Assembly (NCBI RefSeq): GCF_016908635.1
Contig: NZ_JAFBEG010000004.1
Span: 62,001 to 126,000, forward strand
DNA from: Sporohalobacter salinus
Lineage (GTDB): Bacteria > Bacillota > Halanaerobiia > Halobacteroidales > Acetohalobiaceae
Direction: 5' to 3'
DNA length: 64,000 nt
The notes beneath the pieces were generated by a model. That model had not been told where the DNA came from and did no database searches. It was given only the letters and a program-made list of their open reading frames with translations. Both the position numbers and the translations under genes were made by a program. Positions 9,294-17,542 of this stretch are shown here, one piece after another (position 1 is the first letter of the stretch; each line of letters opens with the position of its first letter).

Positions 9294-9937
9294 AGATTGC
9301 ACCATCAATTTTATCAGCGGATTTCAGTAACTTAGAAAAGGAAATAAAACAGGTTGAGGAAGCAGAGTATTTGCATTTAGACGTAATGGATGGTCATTTT
9401 GTTCCTAATATTACTATAGGGCCGTTAGTAGTTGAAGCGATTTGTGATAAAACCGACCAACTTCTGGATGCTCATTTGATGATTGAAAATCCTGATCATT
9501 ATATTTCTAGTTTTGCTGAAAGTGGAGCAGATTTAATTACTGTTCATGCAGAGACCTGCCCGCATTTACACCGTACAATACAGAACATTAAAGAACAGGG
9601 AGTGAAGGCGGGAGTAGCTTTAAATCCTGCTACCTCTTTAACAGCTTTAGATCATATTCTACCGGAACTTGATCTTGTTTTGCTGATGACAGTCAATCCT
9701 GGTTTTGGAGGTCAGGAGTTTATTGAAGATATGTTACCTAAAATAAATAAATTACGAAAAAGAGTTGAGCGTAATGATTTAGACATTGATATTCAGGTTG
9801 ATGGAGGCATAAAGCCTTATAATGTAGATAGAGTAGTTGATGCTGGGGCTAATGTTATAGTAGCTGGCTCGGCTATTTTTGGTAGTGATAATCCAGGACA
9901 GGCAGTTATTGATCTTAAAGAAAACTGTAATAAATAA
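9287..9937 (+). CDS. rpe: ribulose-phosphate 3-epimerase
   Basis: Interconverts ribulose-5-phosphate and xylulose-5-phosphate in the pentose phosphate pathway. The TIM-barrel signatures are clear: APSILSADF at the N-terminus, HLDVMDGHFVPNIT with metal/catalytic Asp and His, MTVNPGFGGQ, and QVDGGI. At 216 aa the length is typical. It overlaps the end of rsgA. Ribulose-5-phosphate is also the substrate of RibBA in the riboflavin operon just downstream, so the two loci share a metabolite, although a separate promoter and riboswitch lie between them. Confidence 0.97.
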   Translation: MVKIAPSILSADFSNLEKEIKQVEEAEYLHLDVMDGHFVPNITIGPLVVEAICDKTDQLLDAHLMIENPDHYISSFAESGADLITVHAETCPHLHRTIQNIKEQGVKAGVALNPATSLTALDHILPELDLVLLMTVNPGFGGQEFIEDMLPKINKLRKRVERNDLDIDIQVDGGIKPYNVDRVVDAGANVIVAGSAIFGSDNPGQAVIDLKENCNK

Positions 9938-9949
9938 TTTAGTTTGAAA

Positions 9950-9976
9950 CAAGGAATTAGCTGTTAATTGTAGAAT
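9950..9976 (+). promoter_or_regulatory. candidate sigma-H-like promoter of the rib operon
   Basis: CAAGGAATT, 11 nt, GTAGAAT: this matches the Bacillus sigma-H pattern RnAGGAwWW-N11/12-RnnGAAT except for the first base. It lies 26 nt before the FMN riboswitch. Similar sites occur before alr, the HD-GYP gene, the GNAT gene and cheW. The assignment is by eye and unproven. Confidence 0.4.
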
Positions 9977-10001
9977 GGTTTAATATAGAGAATTGAATAT
10001 T

Positions 10002-10130
10002 ATGCTTCGGGATTAGGTGAAATTCCTAACCGGCGGTGTTATCTTTAATTTTAAGATTAAGTCCGCGAACCTATAATGGTTGATTTGGTGAGACTCCAAA
10101 ACCGACAGTAAAGTCTGGATGGGAGAAAGT
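10002..10130 (+). ncRNA. FMN riboswitch (RFN element)
   Basis: Binds flavin mononucleotide and represses the riboflavin genes downstream. The hallmark conserved blocks appear in order: CTTCGGGATTAGGTG, ATTCCTAACCGGCGGT, AGTCCGCGA, TTGGTGAGACTCCAAAACCG, ACAGTAAAGTCTGGATGGGAGA. The spacing and pairing (GGATTAGG with CCTAAC; TTTGG with CCAAA) fit the six-helix RFN fold. It precedes ribD by about 100 nt with a terminator hairpin in between, so control is probably by transcription termination. Confidence 0.97.
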
Positions 10131-10148
10131 AAGTTTTTAAGTTTAGAT

Positions 10149-10183
10149 AAAGATTCCTGGAGTTACTTTGGGAATCTTTTTTT
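10149..10183 (+). terminator. intrinsic terminator of the FMN riboswitch
   Basis: Stem AAAGATTCC (10149-10157) pairs with GGAATCTTT (10171-10179) and runs into a T tract to 10183. It lies between the FMN aptamer and ribD and is the likely expression platform. Confidence 0.85.
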
Positions 10184-10228
10184 GTTTATGATAATATTCT
10201 TATTTCAGAATAGAGATGAGGTGTTTGG

Positions 10229-11344
10229 ATGGAAGAGTATAATACAGATTATGATTATATGAAACTGGCTTTAAAATTAGCAGCTAAAGGACGGGGTAGA
10301 ACTAGTCCTAATCCTATGGTAGGGGCAGTAATCGTAAAAGATGGGGAAATAGTAGGAAAAGGATATCATCATGCTGCTGGAAAGGCACATGCTGAAATAA
10401 ATGCTTTGCAGGATGCAGGAAAGAAAGCAGCAGGAGCAACAGTCTATGTTACATTAGAACCTTGTTTTCATTATGGTAAAACTTCTCCCTGTACTGAAGC
10501 TTTGATTAAAGCTGAGGTAGATAAAGTAATAGTAGCAATGAAAGATCCAAATCCTAAAGTATCCGGCCGTGGATTAAAAGAGTTAGCTGGAGCAGGGATT
10601 GAAGTAGAAAGCGGATTATTAAAAGAAGAAGCTAAGAAGTTAAACGAAGCATTTATAAAGTATATTACTACTGGACATCCCTTTGTGATTTTGAAGAATG
10701 CTATGACCCTAGATGGTAAGATTGCAACTAAAACTGGTGATAGTAAATGGATTAGCTGCAAAGAATCGCGTCAATATGTTCATCAACTGCGAGATGAAGT
10801 TGATGGAATTTTAGTTGGAATTGGAACTGTTTTAGCTGATAATCCACGTTTGACTACTAGACTTCCTAATTGTAAGGGGGAGGATCCAATTCGAATAGTA
10901 TTGGATAATAAATTGAAGATTCCTCTAGATTCTAACTTGGTTACACAGAAATCTGAAGCTGAAACAGTAGTAGTTACTGATAGAACAGCCGATAAAGGTA
11001 AAGTAGCTAAATTAGAAAAAGCTGGAGTTAGAGTTTTAGTTCTACCTGTTGAGAAAGATAAAATAGATCTTAAGGCATTATTAACGAAATTAGGCGAAAT
11101 GGGAATTATGAGTTTATTAGTAGAAGGAGGAAGTCAGATTAATACTTCTTTTCTATTTGAAGAGTTGGTAAATAAGGTTATTTACTTTATTGCTCCTAAA
11201 ATAGTTGGAGGAAATAAAGCTGTTCCGGTTGTCGGTGGTCAAGGAGTTAGTAAAGTAGTTGATGGAATTGAGTTTGAAGATTATGAATTAACTACTATAG
11301 GTGATGATATTTTAATTGTTGGCTATCCAGCTTATAAGGGGTGA
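10229..11344 (+). CDS. ribD: riboflavin biosynthesis deaminase/reductase RibD
   Basis: Bifunctional enzyme that deaminates and then reduces the pyrimidine intermediate in riboflavin synthesis. The N-terminal deaminase domain shows the zinc site HAEINAL and PCxxxGKTSPC (about residues 50-85). The C-terminal NADPH-dependent reductase domain (150-370) contains MTLDGKIAT and VEGGSQINTSF. At 371 aa the length is normal. It is the first gene of ribD-ribE-ribBA-ribH behind the FMN riboswitch. Its stop is 5 nt from the ribE start. Confidence 0.97.
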   Translation: MEEYNTDYDYMKLALKLAAKGRGRTSPNPMVGAVIVKDGEIVGKGYHHAAGKAHAEINALQDAGKKAAGATVYVTLEPCFHYGKTSPCTEALIKAEVDKVIVAMKDPNPKVSGRGLKELAGAGIEVESGLLKEEAKKLNEAFIKYITTGHPFVILKNAMTLDGKIATKTGDSKWISCKESRQYVHQLRDEVDGILVGIGTVLADNPRLTTRLPNCKGEDPIRIVLDNKLKIPLDSNLVTQKSEAETVVVTDRTADKGKVAKLEKAGVRVLVLPVEKDKIDLKALLTKLGEMGIMSLLVEGGSQINTSFLFEELVNKVIYFIAPKIVGGNKAVPVVGGQGVSKVVDGIEFEDYELTTIGDDILIVGYPAYKG

Positions 11345-11349
11345 ATATA

Positions 11350-12006
11350 ATGTTTACTGGAATAGTAGAAGAAATGGGAAAAGTTAGTTCTATTAATCGT
11401 GGTAGTCAATCGATTGAATTAAAGATCAAAGCTGATAAAGTTTTACAAGATGTAGAGATAGGAGACAGTATAGCTACTAACGGTGTTTGTCTAACGGTAA
11501 CAGACTTTAGTGAAAGCTATTTTACTGTTGATGTAATGCCAGAGACAATGCGTAAATCTAGTCTTGCTGAATTAAAGATTGGATCTGAGGTTAATTTAGA
11601 ACGAGCGTTACGGTTACAGGATAGATTGGGTGGTCATTTAGTTTCGGGGCATATAGATGGAACAGGAAAAATCCAAGACAAGAAGCAGGAAGATAATGCT
11701 ATTTTAGTGACAATTTCATTACCAGTAGATTTGAAGAAATATTTGATTTCTAAAGGATCAATTGCTATTGATGGTATTAGTCTAACGATTGCTGAATTAC
11801 ATCAGCATGAATTTATAATTTCTTTAATTCCTCATACTGCCGAGGAGACTACCTTGGGTCAAAAAGATGTAGGAGATACTGTAAATCTTGAAGTGGATTT
11901 AATTGGAAAGTATGTAGAAAAAATGTTGAATTTTCAAGCTGAATCAAATAACAGTCAGGAGTCTAACGTAGATTTGAATTTGCTGCAGAAGAATGGATTT
12001 CTATAA
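11350..12006 (+). CDS. ribE: riboflavin synthase alpha subunit
   Basis: Dismutates two molecules of 6,7-dimethyl-8-ribityllumazine to riboflavin. Two lumazine-binding repeats are visible, the first starting MFTGIVEEMG and the second near residue 97 at SGHIDGTGKI. The length is 218 aa. An in-frame GTG at 11341 overlaps ribD, but AAGGGGTGA directly precedes the ATG at 11350, and the family begins MFTG, so 11350 is preferred. It acts with RibH in the lumazine synthase/riboflavin synthase complex. Confidence 0.97.
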   Translation: MFTGIVEEMGKVSSINRGSQSIELKIKADKVLQDVEIGDSIATNGVCLTVTDFSESYFTVDVMPETMRKSSLAELKIGSEVNLERALRLQDRLGGHLVSGHIDGTGKIQDKKQEDNAILVTISLPVDLKKYLISKGSIAIDGISLTIAELHQHEFIISLIPHTAEETTLGQKDVGDTVNLEVDLIGKYVEKMLNFQAESNNSQESNVDLNLLQKNGFL

Positions 12007-12027
12007 TGAATAGGGAGTGACTAGAAA

Positions 12028-13248
12028 ATGGATTTTGAATTCAATAAGATTGAAGAAGCAATAGAGGATATCAAAGCAGGGAAGATGGTAGTTGTAATTG
12101 ATGATGAAGATAGAGAAAATGAAGGCGATTTAATTATGGCTGCAGAAAAAGTGACTCCAGAAGCAGTTAATTTTATGGTTACTCATGCTCGGGGTTTAAT
12201 CTGTTTACCTACAATTGGTGAAAAACTAGATGAGTTAGATATTCCCCAAATGGTTAATTATAATACTGATTCTCATGAAACAGCTTTTACTGTTTCTATT
12301 GATCATAAGAGTACAACAACAGGTATTTCAGCTTATGAACGCTGTACAACTATTAATGAGTTTGTGAAAGAAGATGCAGAACCTGAAGATTTTGTGCGGC
12401 CTGGTCATATCTTTCCTCTACGTGCTAAATCTGGTGGCGTATTAAGACGAGCAGGCCATACTGAGGCGACTGTTGACTTAGCTAGATTAGCTGGTTTATA
12501 TCCTGCTGGGATTTGTTGTGAAATCATGGATGAAGACGGGACGATGGCCAGAGTACCAGAATTAATGAAGTTTGTTAAAAGACATCAATTGAAGATAATT
12601 ACTATTGAAGATCTGATTAAATATCGGGTTAAGCAGGATAAATTAATATCTAGAGTTGCTGAAGTAGATATGCCAACTAAATATGGACATTTTAGGGCTT
12701 ATAGTTATGAAGAAGAAAATAGTCAGGATTCTCATGTAGCATTGGTCAAAGGAGATATAGAGGACAAAGAAGATGTTTTGGTGAGAGTTCATTCTGAATG
12801 TTTAACTGGCGATGCGTTAGGCTCATTGCGCTGTGATTGTGGAGAGCAGTTGGCTGAAGCTTTAACTAGAATTGAAGAAGAAGGTACAGGAGTATTGCTC
12901 TATATGCGGCAAGAAGGTAGAGGAATTGGTTTAAGTAACAAGTTTAGAGCCTATGAATTACAAGATGAAGGTAAGGACACTGTTGAAGCTAATGAATTAT
13001 TAGGTTTTGATGCTGATCTTCGTGATTATGGAATAGGGGCTCAAATTTTGGCTGATTTGAATTTGAGTAGTATTAGATTGATGACTAATAATCCTCGTAA
13101 AATAGTAGGGTTAGAGGGTTATGGTTTAGAGGTTACTGATCGAGTTCCAATAGAAATCAAGCCTAATTGTAATAATCAAGATTATTTGAGGACAAAAAAA
13201 GAAAAATTAGGTCATATCTTAGCTGATAATCTTAATAAAAATAATTAA
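12028..13248 (+). CDS. ribBA: bifunctional DHBP synthase / GTP cyclohydrolase II RibBA
   Basis: Supplies both riboflavin precursors. The N-terminal half makes 3,4-dihydroxy-2-butanone 4-phosphate from ribulose-5-phosphate ([16 protein letters not shown] motif near residues 25-40, and YERCTTI). The C-terminal half is GTP cyclohydrolase II, with zinc ligands in [20 protein letters not shown] near residue 255 and the RQEGRGIGL arginine motif. At 406 aa it is the usual fused length. It has GGGAGTGA upstream and sits in the FMN-controlled operon. Confidence 0.97.
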   Translation: MDFEFNKIEEAIEDIKAGKMVVVIDDEDRENEGDLIMAAEKVTPEAVNFMVTHARGLICLPTIGEKLDELDIPQMVNYNTDSHETAFTVSIDHKSTTTGISAYERCTTINEFVKEDAEPEDFVRPGHIFPLRAKSGGVLRRAGHTEATVDLARLAGLYPAGICCEIMDEDGTMARVPELMKFVKRHQLKIITIEDLIKYRVKQDKLISRVAEVDMPTKYGHFRAYSYEEENSQDSHVALVKGDIEDKEDVLVRVHSECLTGDALGSLRCDCGEQLAEALTRIEEEGTGVLLYMRQEGRGIGLSNKFRAYELQDEGKDTVEANELLGFDADLRDYGIGAQILADLNLSSIRLMTNNPRKIVGLEGYGLEVTDRVPIEIKPNCNNQDYLRTKKEKLGHILADNLNKNN

Positions 13249-13271
13249 TTTATTTAAGGAGGAAAATTGTA

Positions 13272-13742
13272 ATGAAACAGGTATTTGAAGGAAAGTTGGT
13301 TGGAGAAGGTTTAAAATTTGGAGTAGTAGTAGGACGATTTAATGAGTTTATTTCCAATAAACTCTTATCTGGGGCAATGGATGCTCTAAAAAGACATAAT
13401 GTGGCTGAAGAAGATGTAGAAGTTGCTTGGGTGCCTGGAGCTTTTGAAATTCCGTTAATTGCAAAAAAGATGGCTAAAAGCGAGAAATATGATGCAGTTA
13501 TCTGTTTAGGAGCTGTTATTAGAGGAGATACCCCACACTTTGATTATGTTTGTAATGAAGTTTCTAAGGGAGTAGGTAAAGTAGGCTTACAAGAAGAAAT
13601 ACCAGTAATGTTTGGTGTGATTACAACTGATACTATTGAACAGGCTATTGAAAGAGCTGGTACTAAAGCCGGCAATAAAGGCTGGGAAGCGGCAGTTAGT
13701 GCTTTAGAAATGGCTAATTTAATTACAGAAATTGAGGAGTAA
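13272..13742 (+). CDS. ribH: 6,7-dimethyl-8-ribityllumazine synthase
   Basis: Condenses the RibD-pathway pyrimidine product with dihydroxybutanone phosphate to form lumazine. Family motifs include VVGRFNEFI near the N-terminus, [26 protein letters not shown] with the catalytic His, and [12 protein letters not shown]. The length of 156 aa is normal. It is the last gene of the rib operon, with AAGGAGGA before the start and an intrinsic terminator about 100 nt downstream. Confidence 0.97.
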   Translation: MKQVFEGKLVGEGLKFGVVVGRFNEFISNKLLSGAMDALKRHNVAEEDVEVAWVPGAFEIPLIAKKMAKSEKYDAVICLGAVIRGDTPHFDYVCNEVSKGVGKVGLQEEIPVMFGVITTDTIEQAIERAGTKAGNKGWEAAVSALEMANLITEIEE

Positions 13743-13845
13743 TAACTAAGGATTAGTTGAAGGGAAAAATGATTTTTAGTAAGTATGGTCTTTAAATAAG
13801 ATTTTTGGAATAGTACTAAAATATTTAACCTTTTATCGAGTAATT

Positions 13846-13884
13846 AAAGCTTTGTGTGGAATGATTTAACACAAAGCTTTTTTA
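13846..13884 (+). terminator. intrinsic terminator of the rib operon
   Basis: AAAGCTTTGTG (13846-13856) pairs with CACAAAGCTTT (13870-13880), followed by a short T tract. It lies downstream of ribH. Confidence 0.85.
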
Positions 13885-13922
13885 ATTTGGATCTATGATT
13901 TACTTTAAAGTAGTAGTGTATT

Positions 13923-13949
13923 AAAGGAAAAATCACTTAAATATAGAAT
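13923..13949 (+). promoter_or_regulatory. candidate sigma-H-like promoter upstream of alr
   Basis: AAAGGAAAA, 11 nt, ATAGAAT matches RnAGGAwWW-N11-RnnGAAT exactly. It is the best of the five such sites in the window and lies 87 nt before the alr start. Confidence 0.5.
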
Positions 13950-14035
13950 AAATTTTAATAGAATATTCAAAATATTAATGAAAATGTGGTTATTTTTAAA
14001 ATATTTAAACTAATCATAGAAGGAGGAGAACTACA

Positions 14036-15178
14036 TTGGAGAATGAATTTAACAGACCGGTTTGGGCTGAAGTGAATTTAGATAATATTAAGTTTAATAT
14101 GCAACAAGTTAAATCCCAAATTTCAGATGAAACTCTTATGATGGCTGTTGTTAAAGCAAATGCATACGGTCATGGGGCAGTTGAAGTTGCTAATGCTGCT
14201 ATTGAAGCGGGAGCAGATCGTCTGGCAGTAGCTGTAGTTGAAGAAGGTATTGAGTTACGTGAGGCGGGATTTGAGTTACCTATTCACATATTAGGTGAAG
14301 TATTACCTGAACAAATTTCTTTATTAGCAGAGTATAACTTAACTCCTACAATTTCCAAATTAAAAACAGCTACTGAATTAGATAAGATTAATGCTAAATT
14401 AGAAACTAAACAGAAGATTCATGTGAAGATTGATACTGGAATGGGAAGAATCGGAGTTCTACCAGCTGAAGCTTTAGAATTCATACAGAAGATTAATAGT
14501 TTTCCTCATCTTGAGATTGAAGGTTTAATTACTCATTTTGCTAAGGCAGATGAAGAAAATAAGGATTATACCAAACAGCAGTGGGAGAAGTTTAATGATG
14601 TTATTAAGGAGGTGGAATCTGCTGGAATTCAGATTCCGATTAAACATTGTGCTAATAGTGCTACTATAATTGACTTACCGCAAATGGAGTTGGATATGGT
14701 TAGAGCAGGGATTATGTTATATGGTTTGTATCCATCATCTGAAGTAGATCAAAACTTCCAACTAAAGCCAGCTTTAAGTTGGAAAGCACGCGTAGTCTAC
14801 TTAAAAGAGTTAGATGAAGGACATGGTATTAGTTATGGAACAACTTATATTACTCCAGATAAAACTGAGATAGCAACTATTCCTTTAGGATATGCAGATG
14901 GTTACTTTAGATTATTAAGTAATAAAGGAGAAGTTTTGATTAATGGGAAGCGAGCCTCAATTCGTGGTAGAGTCTGTATGGATCAATTTATGGTAGAAGT
15001 AACTGATATACCCGATGTCAATATTGGAGATGAAGTAGTTTTAATCGGCCAGCAAGAGAATGAAGAAATTACCGCTATGGAATTAGCTGATTTAATTGGT
15101 ACAATTAATTATGAAATAGTTTCAAAAATTACCAAACGAGTACCTAGAATTTATATAAAAGAGCAGGTTGAAAATTAA
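14036..15178 (+). CDS. alr: alanine racemase
   Basis: PLP enzyme interconverting L- and D-alanine for peptidoglycan. The PLP lysine motif VVKANAYGHG is near residue 38, the barrel residue pattern KIDTGMGRIG near 135, and the second catalytic region GHGISYGTTY near 265. The length of 380 aa is typical. The start is TTG, preceded by AAGGAGGAG at 14020-14028; no in-frame ATG fits better. It stands alone between two terminator-bounded units, with a sigma-H-like promoter upstream that could tie it to sporulation or stationary phase. Confidence 0.95.
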   Translation: MENEFNRPVWAEVNLDNIKFNMQQVKSQISDETLMMAVVKANAYGHGAVEVANAAIEAGADRLAVAVVEEGIELREAGFELPIHILGEVLPEQISLLAEYNLTPTISKLKTATELDKINAKLETKQKIHVKIDTGMGRIGVLPAEALEFIQKINSFPHLEIEGLITHFAKADEENKDYTKQQWEKFNDVIKEVESAGIQIPIKHCANSATIIDLPQMELDMVRAGIMLYGLYPSSEVDQNFQLKPALSWKARVVYLKELDEGHGISYGTTYITPDKTEIATIPLGYADGYFRLLSNKGEVLINGKRASIRGRVCMDQFMVEVTDIPDVNIGDEVVLIGQQENEEITAMELADLIGTINYEIVSKITKRVPRIYIKEQVEN

Positions 15179-15274
15179 GATTTTCAAAGTGAGATAAAAC
15201 AGCTTGAAAGGAGGAACTGGATGTGATTATCTAGAAGTTAAAGCTGTATATTGTAAAGGAAGGAGCTATTAATT

Positions 15275-16504
15275 ATGTCAGTGGATGAAGAAGCTTTAGA
15301 GTTACATCGAACTAAAGAGGGTAAACTAAGTATAGAGAGTAAAGTCCAGGTAGATAATAAGGAGCAGCTTAGCTTAGCTTATACGCCAGGAGTTGCTGTT
15401 CCTTGTAGAGAAATTTCACAGAATGATGAATTAGTTGATGAGTATACTGTGCGAAGAAACTTAGTAGCAGTTGTTACCAATGGAAGTGCAGTGTTAGGAT
15501 TAGGGGATATTGGACCTAAAGCAGCATTGCCAGTGATGGAAGGTAAAGCCGTATTATTTAAGGAGTTTGCTGGGGTGGATGCTTTTCCTCTCTGTTTAGA
15601 TGCAGAAAATACTGAGGATATAGTGGAAGCCGTGAAAAAATTAGCCCCTACTTTTGGTGGAGTTAATCTTGAAGATATTTCTGCTCCTAGATGTATGGAG
15701 ATTGAGTCTAAATTGAAAGAAGAGATTGATATACCTGTCTTTCATGATGATCAGCATGGGACAGCTATTGTTGTTTTAGCTGGGTTACTTAATGCTTTAA
15801 GATATATAGATAAAGAGTTAGAGAATATAACTGTGGTTGTTAACGGAGCTGGTTCGGCAGGAATAGCTATTACTAAGTTATTATTAAATGTTGGAGTAGA
15901 TGATGTAATTCTTTGTGACATCTTTGGGATTTTGCATTCTAAACAAGAAGAGCTGAATACTGTTCAAGCAGAAATGGCTGAAAGGACTAATAAGAAGAAT
16001 TTAACTGGTAGCCTGACTGATGCTATGGAGGATGCTGATGTCTTTATTGGTGTATCAGCGCCAGAGATTGTAACTGAAGATATGGTAGTTTCTATGGCAG
16101 AAGATCCTATTGTCTTTGCTATGGCTAATCCTGTACCAGAGATTAAACCTAAGTTAGCCAAAAGAGCAGGAGCTAGAGTAGTAGGGACTGGTCGTTCTGA
16201 TTATGATAATCAGATTAATAATGTTTTAGCTTTTCCAGGTATCTTTCGAGGGGCTTTAGATGTGGGAGCGACTGACATTAATGAAGAGATGAAGATAGCA
16301 GCTGCTTATGCTATAGCAGATTTAATTTCTGACAATGAGCTTAAAGCAGATTATGTTATTCCAGATCCATTTGATAAGCGGGTAGTACCAGAGATTGCTG
16401 CAGCAGTAGCTAAAGCAGCTATAGAGACAGAAGTAGCTAGAAGGAAGATTGAACCTAAAAAAGTAGCTGACAAAGCTAAAGAGATAATAGAAGGAATAGA
16501 ATGA
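15275..16504 (+). CDS. NAD(P)-dependent malic enzyme
   Basis: Oxidative decarboxylation of malate to pyruvate. The malic N-domain (about 10-155) has SLAYTPGVAVPCREI and GDIGPKAALPVMEGKA with the conserved lysine. The NAD-binding domain (~155-400) has HDDQHGTAIVV and the nucleotide loop VNGAGSAGIAI. At 409 aa it is the short bacterial form, without a phosphotransacetylase extension. AAGGAAGGAG precedes the ATG. It may be monocistronic, bounded downstream by a palindromic terminator. Cofactor preference cannot be read from the sequence with confidence. Confidence 0.93.
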   Translation: MSVDEEALELHRTKEGKLSIESKVQVDNKEQLSLAYTPGVAVPCREISQNDELVDEYTVRRNLVAVVTNGSAVLGLGDIGPKAALPVMEGKAVLFKEFAGVDAFPLCLDAENTEDIVEAVKKLAPTFGGVNLEDISAPRCMEIESKLKEEIDIPVFHDDQHGTAIVVLAGLLNALRYIDKELENITVVVNGAGSAGIAITKLLLNVGVDDVILCDIFGILHSKQEELNTVQAEMAERTNKKNLTGSLTDAMEDADVFIGVSAPEIVTEDMVVSMAEDPIVFAMANPVPEIKPKLAKRAGARVVGTGRSDYDNQINNVLAFPGIFRGALDVGATDINEEMKIAAAYAIADLISDNELKADYVIPDPFDKRVVPEIAAAVAKAAIETEVARRKIEPKKVADKAKEIIEGIE

Positions 16505-16512
16505 AAAGATTA

Positions 16513-16540
16513 AGGCCTAGATATTTAAATATCTAGGCCT
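16513..16540. terminator. bidirectional palindromic terminator
   Basis: A perfect 28-bp palindrome: AGGCCTAGATAT, TTAA, ATATCTAGGCCT. It lies between the convergent malic enzyme gene and rpmB. T-rich sequence follows on both strands, so it may serve both. Confidence 0.8.
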
Positions 16541-16559
16541 CTTGTATATTTAAGTAGAA

Positions 16560-16790
16560 TTAATATGCTCTTTCTACTTTACCTGCTTTAAGACACTTAG
16601 TACAGACATGAATGCGCTTTGGACTACCATCAACCATTGCTTTTACTTTTTGAAGGTTAGGTTTTTGAGTTCGTTTAGCGCGCTGAGTTACGTTACGCCC
16701 AACTCCACCTTCTTTCTTTGCTTTACCACGTCTAGTGACAGCATTTGCCTGGTTAGAACCTTTTCCACAGATTTCACAACATTTGGCCAT
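16560..16790 (-). CDS. rpmB: 50S ribosomal protein L28
   Basis: Structural protein of the large ribosomal subunit. It starts MAKCCEICGKG and contains paired cysteines, CEIC near the N-terminus and CTKC near the C-terminus, of the zinc-binding C+ type. At 76 aa it is slightly longer than the usual 61-65 because of a loop around residues 25-35. An in-frame ATG lies 21 nt upstream at 16811, but GGGAGGTG just before 16790 and the family's MAK start favour 16790. It is divergent from the DUF1858-asp23-fakA unit, as is common in Firmicutes. Confidence 0.95.
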   Translation of the reverse strand: MAKCCEICGKGSNQANAVTRRGKAKKEGGVGRNVTQRAKRTQKPNLQKVKAMVDGSPKRIHVCTKCLKAGKVERAY

Positions 16791-16830
16791 ATCTAAACAC
16801 CTCCCTAACAAAGCGGATATTTTATTTGAA

Positions 16831-16859
16831 TTGACAAACTTACTTAATTATTTTATCAT
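16831..16859 (+). promoter_or_regulatory. sigma-A promoter for DUF1858-asp23-fakA
   Basis: TTGACA (16831-16836), 17-nt spacer, TATCAT (16854-16859). Just downstream, AAATAAGACT (16861-16870) and AGTCTTATTT (16886-16895) form an inverted repeat that could act as an operator or a 5' hairpin. Confidence 0.65.
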
Positions 16860-16960
16860 AAAATAAGACTGAATGACAAGACTAAAGTCTTATTTATTGA
16901 ATGAGGGGAGGAGTTTAGTAGGGTTTGTTGAATATTTAATGTAGGTAGGAGGTAAATAAA

Positions 16961-17173
16961 ATGAAGGTAACAAAAGATATGTTCATTTTAGATGTCTTAA
17001 AAGAATATCCTGAAGTTAAGAAGGTGTTTGTAGATTATGGCTTAGCTTGCGGCAGCTGTTTAGGAGCTGATTCGGCTCGAATTAAAGAGGTAGTTTCTAG
17101 TCATGGTATTGATTTGGATAATTTGTTATCTGATTTAAATAAATTAGTAGAAAAAAAGGAAAAGGAGGGATAA
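16961..17173 (+). CDS. DUF1858 redox-disulfide domain protein
   Basis: Small 70-aa protein of the DUF1858 / hybrid-cluster-protein-associated redox disulfide family. It starts with the typical MKVTKDMFILDVLKEYP and carries the CxxC motif ACGSCLGAD near residues 30-33. These domains are thought to be redox-active or metal-binding; the exact role is unknown. AGGAGG lies about 7 nt before the ATG. It is one base from asp23 and probably cotranscribed with it and fakA. Confidence 0.88.
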   Translation: MKVTKDMFILDVLKEYPEVKKVFVDYGLACGSCLGADSARIKEVVSSHGIDLDNLLSDLNKLVEKKEKEG

Positions 17174-17542
17174 ATGATGCAAAAAGAACTTGAAAATGAA
17201 CTGGGTAAGATTACAATTTCTAAAGATGTTATCTCTATTATTGCTGGAATGGCAGCGGTGGAATGTTATGGTTTAGTGGGGATGGCCACACAGAGAGTTA
17301 AGGACGGTATAAATGAATTACTGGGAAGAGATAACCTTCGTAAAGGAGTAGAAGTAATAATTGAAGAAGGTGCAGTAAGAATTAATTTATATATAATAGT
17401 AGAATATGGCATTAACATTTCTGAAGTAGCCAACAATGTAATTGATAAAGTAAAGTATACTTTAGAAGACACAGCTGGTGTTGAAGTGAGTGAAATTAAT
17501 ATCAATGTTCAAGGAGTGAGGGTAGGTGAGGTCCAAGAATAA
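17174..17542 (+). CDS. Asp23/Gls24 family protein (YloU-like)
   Basis: 122-aa member of the alkaline-shock/Gls24 family, corresponding to YloU of Bacillus, which is encoded next to the DAK-type kinase YloV (FakA). The family core KITISKDVISIIAGMAA and a GVEVSEININVQGV-type C-terminus are visible. The start may be ATG at 17174 or at 17177. AAAGGAGGG lies just upstream. Its end overlaps the fakA start by 17 nt, indicating coupled translation. Function: linked to the cell envelope and the fatty-acid kinase, otherwise uncertain. Confidence 0.92.
   Translation: MMQKELENELGKITISKDVISIIAGMAAVECYGLVGMATQRVKDGINELLGRDNLRKGVEVIIEEGAVRINLYIIVEYGINISEVANNVIDKVKYTLEDTAGVEVSEININVQGVRVGEVQE

Noticed and set aside
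10471-10761. Long antisense frame inside ribD (and similar antisense frames in rlmN, P-ATPase, parC and AOR)
   Set aside because: Shadows of well-identified genes with no ribosome site or family resemblance.
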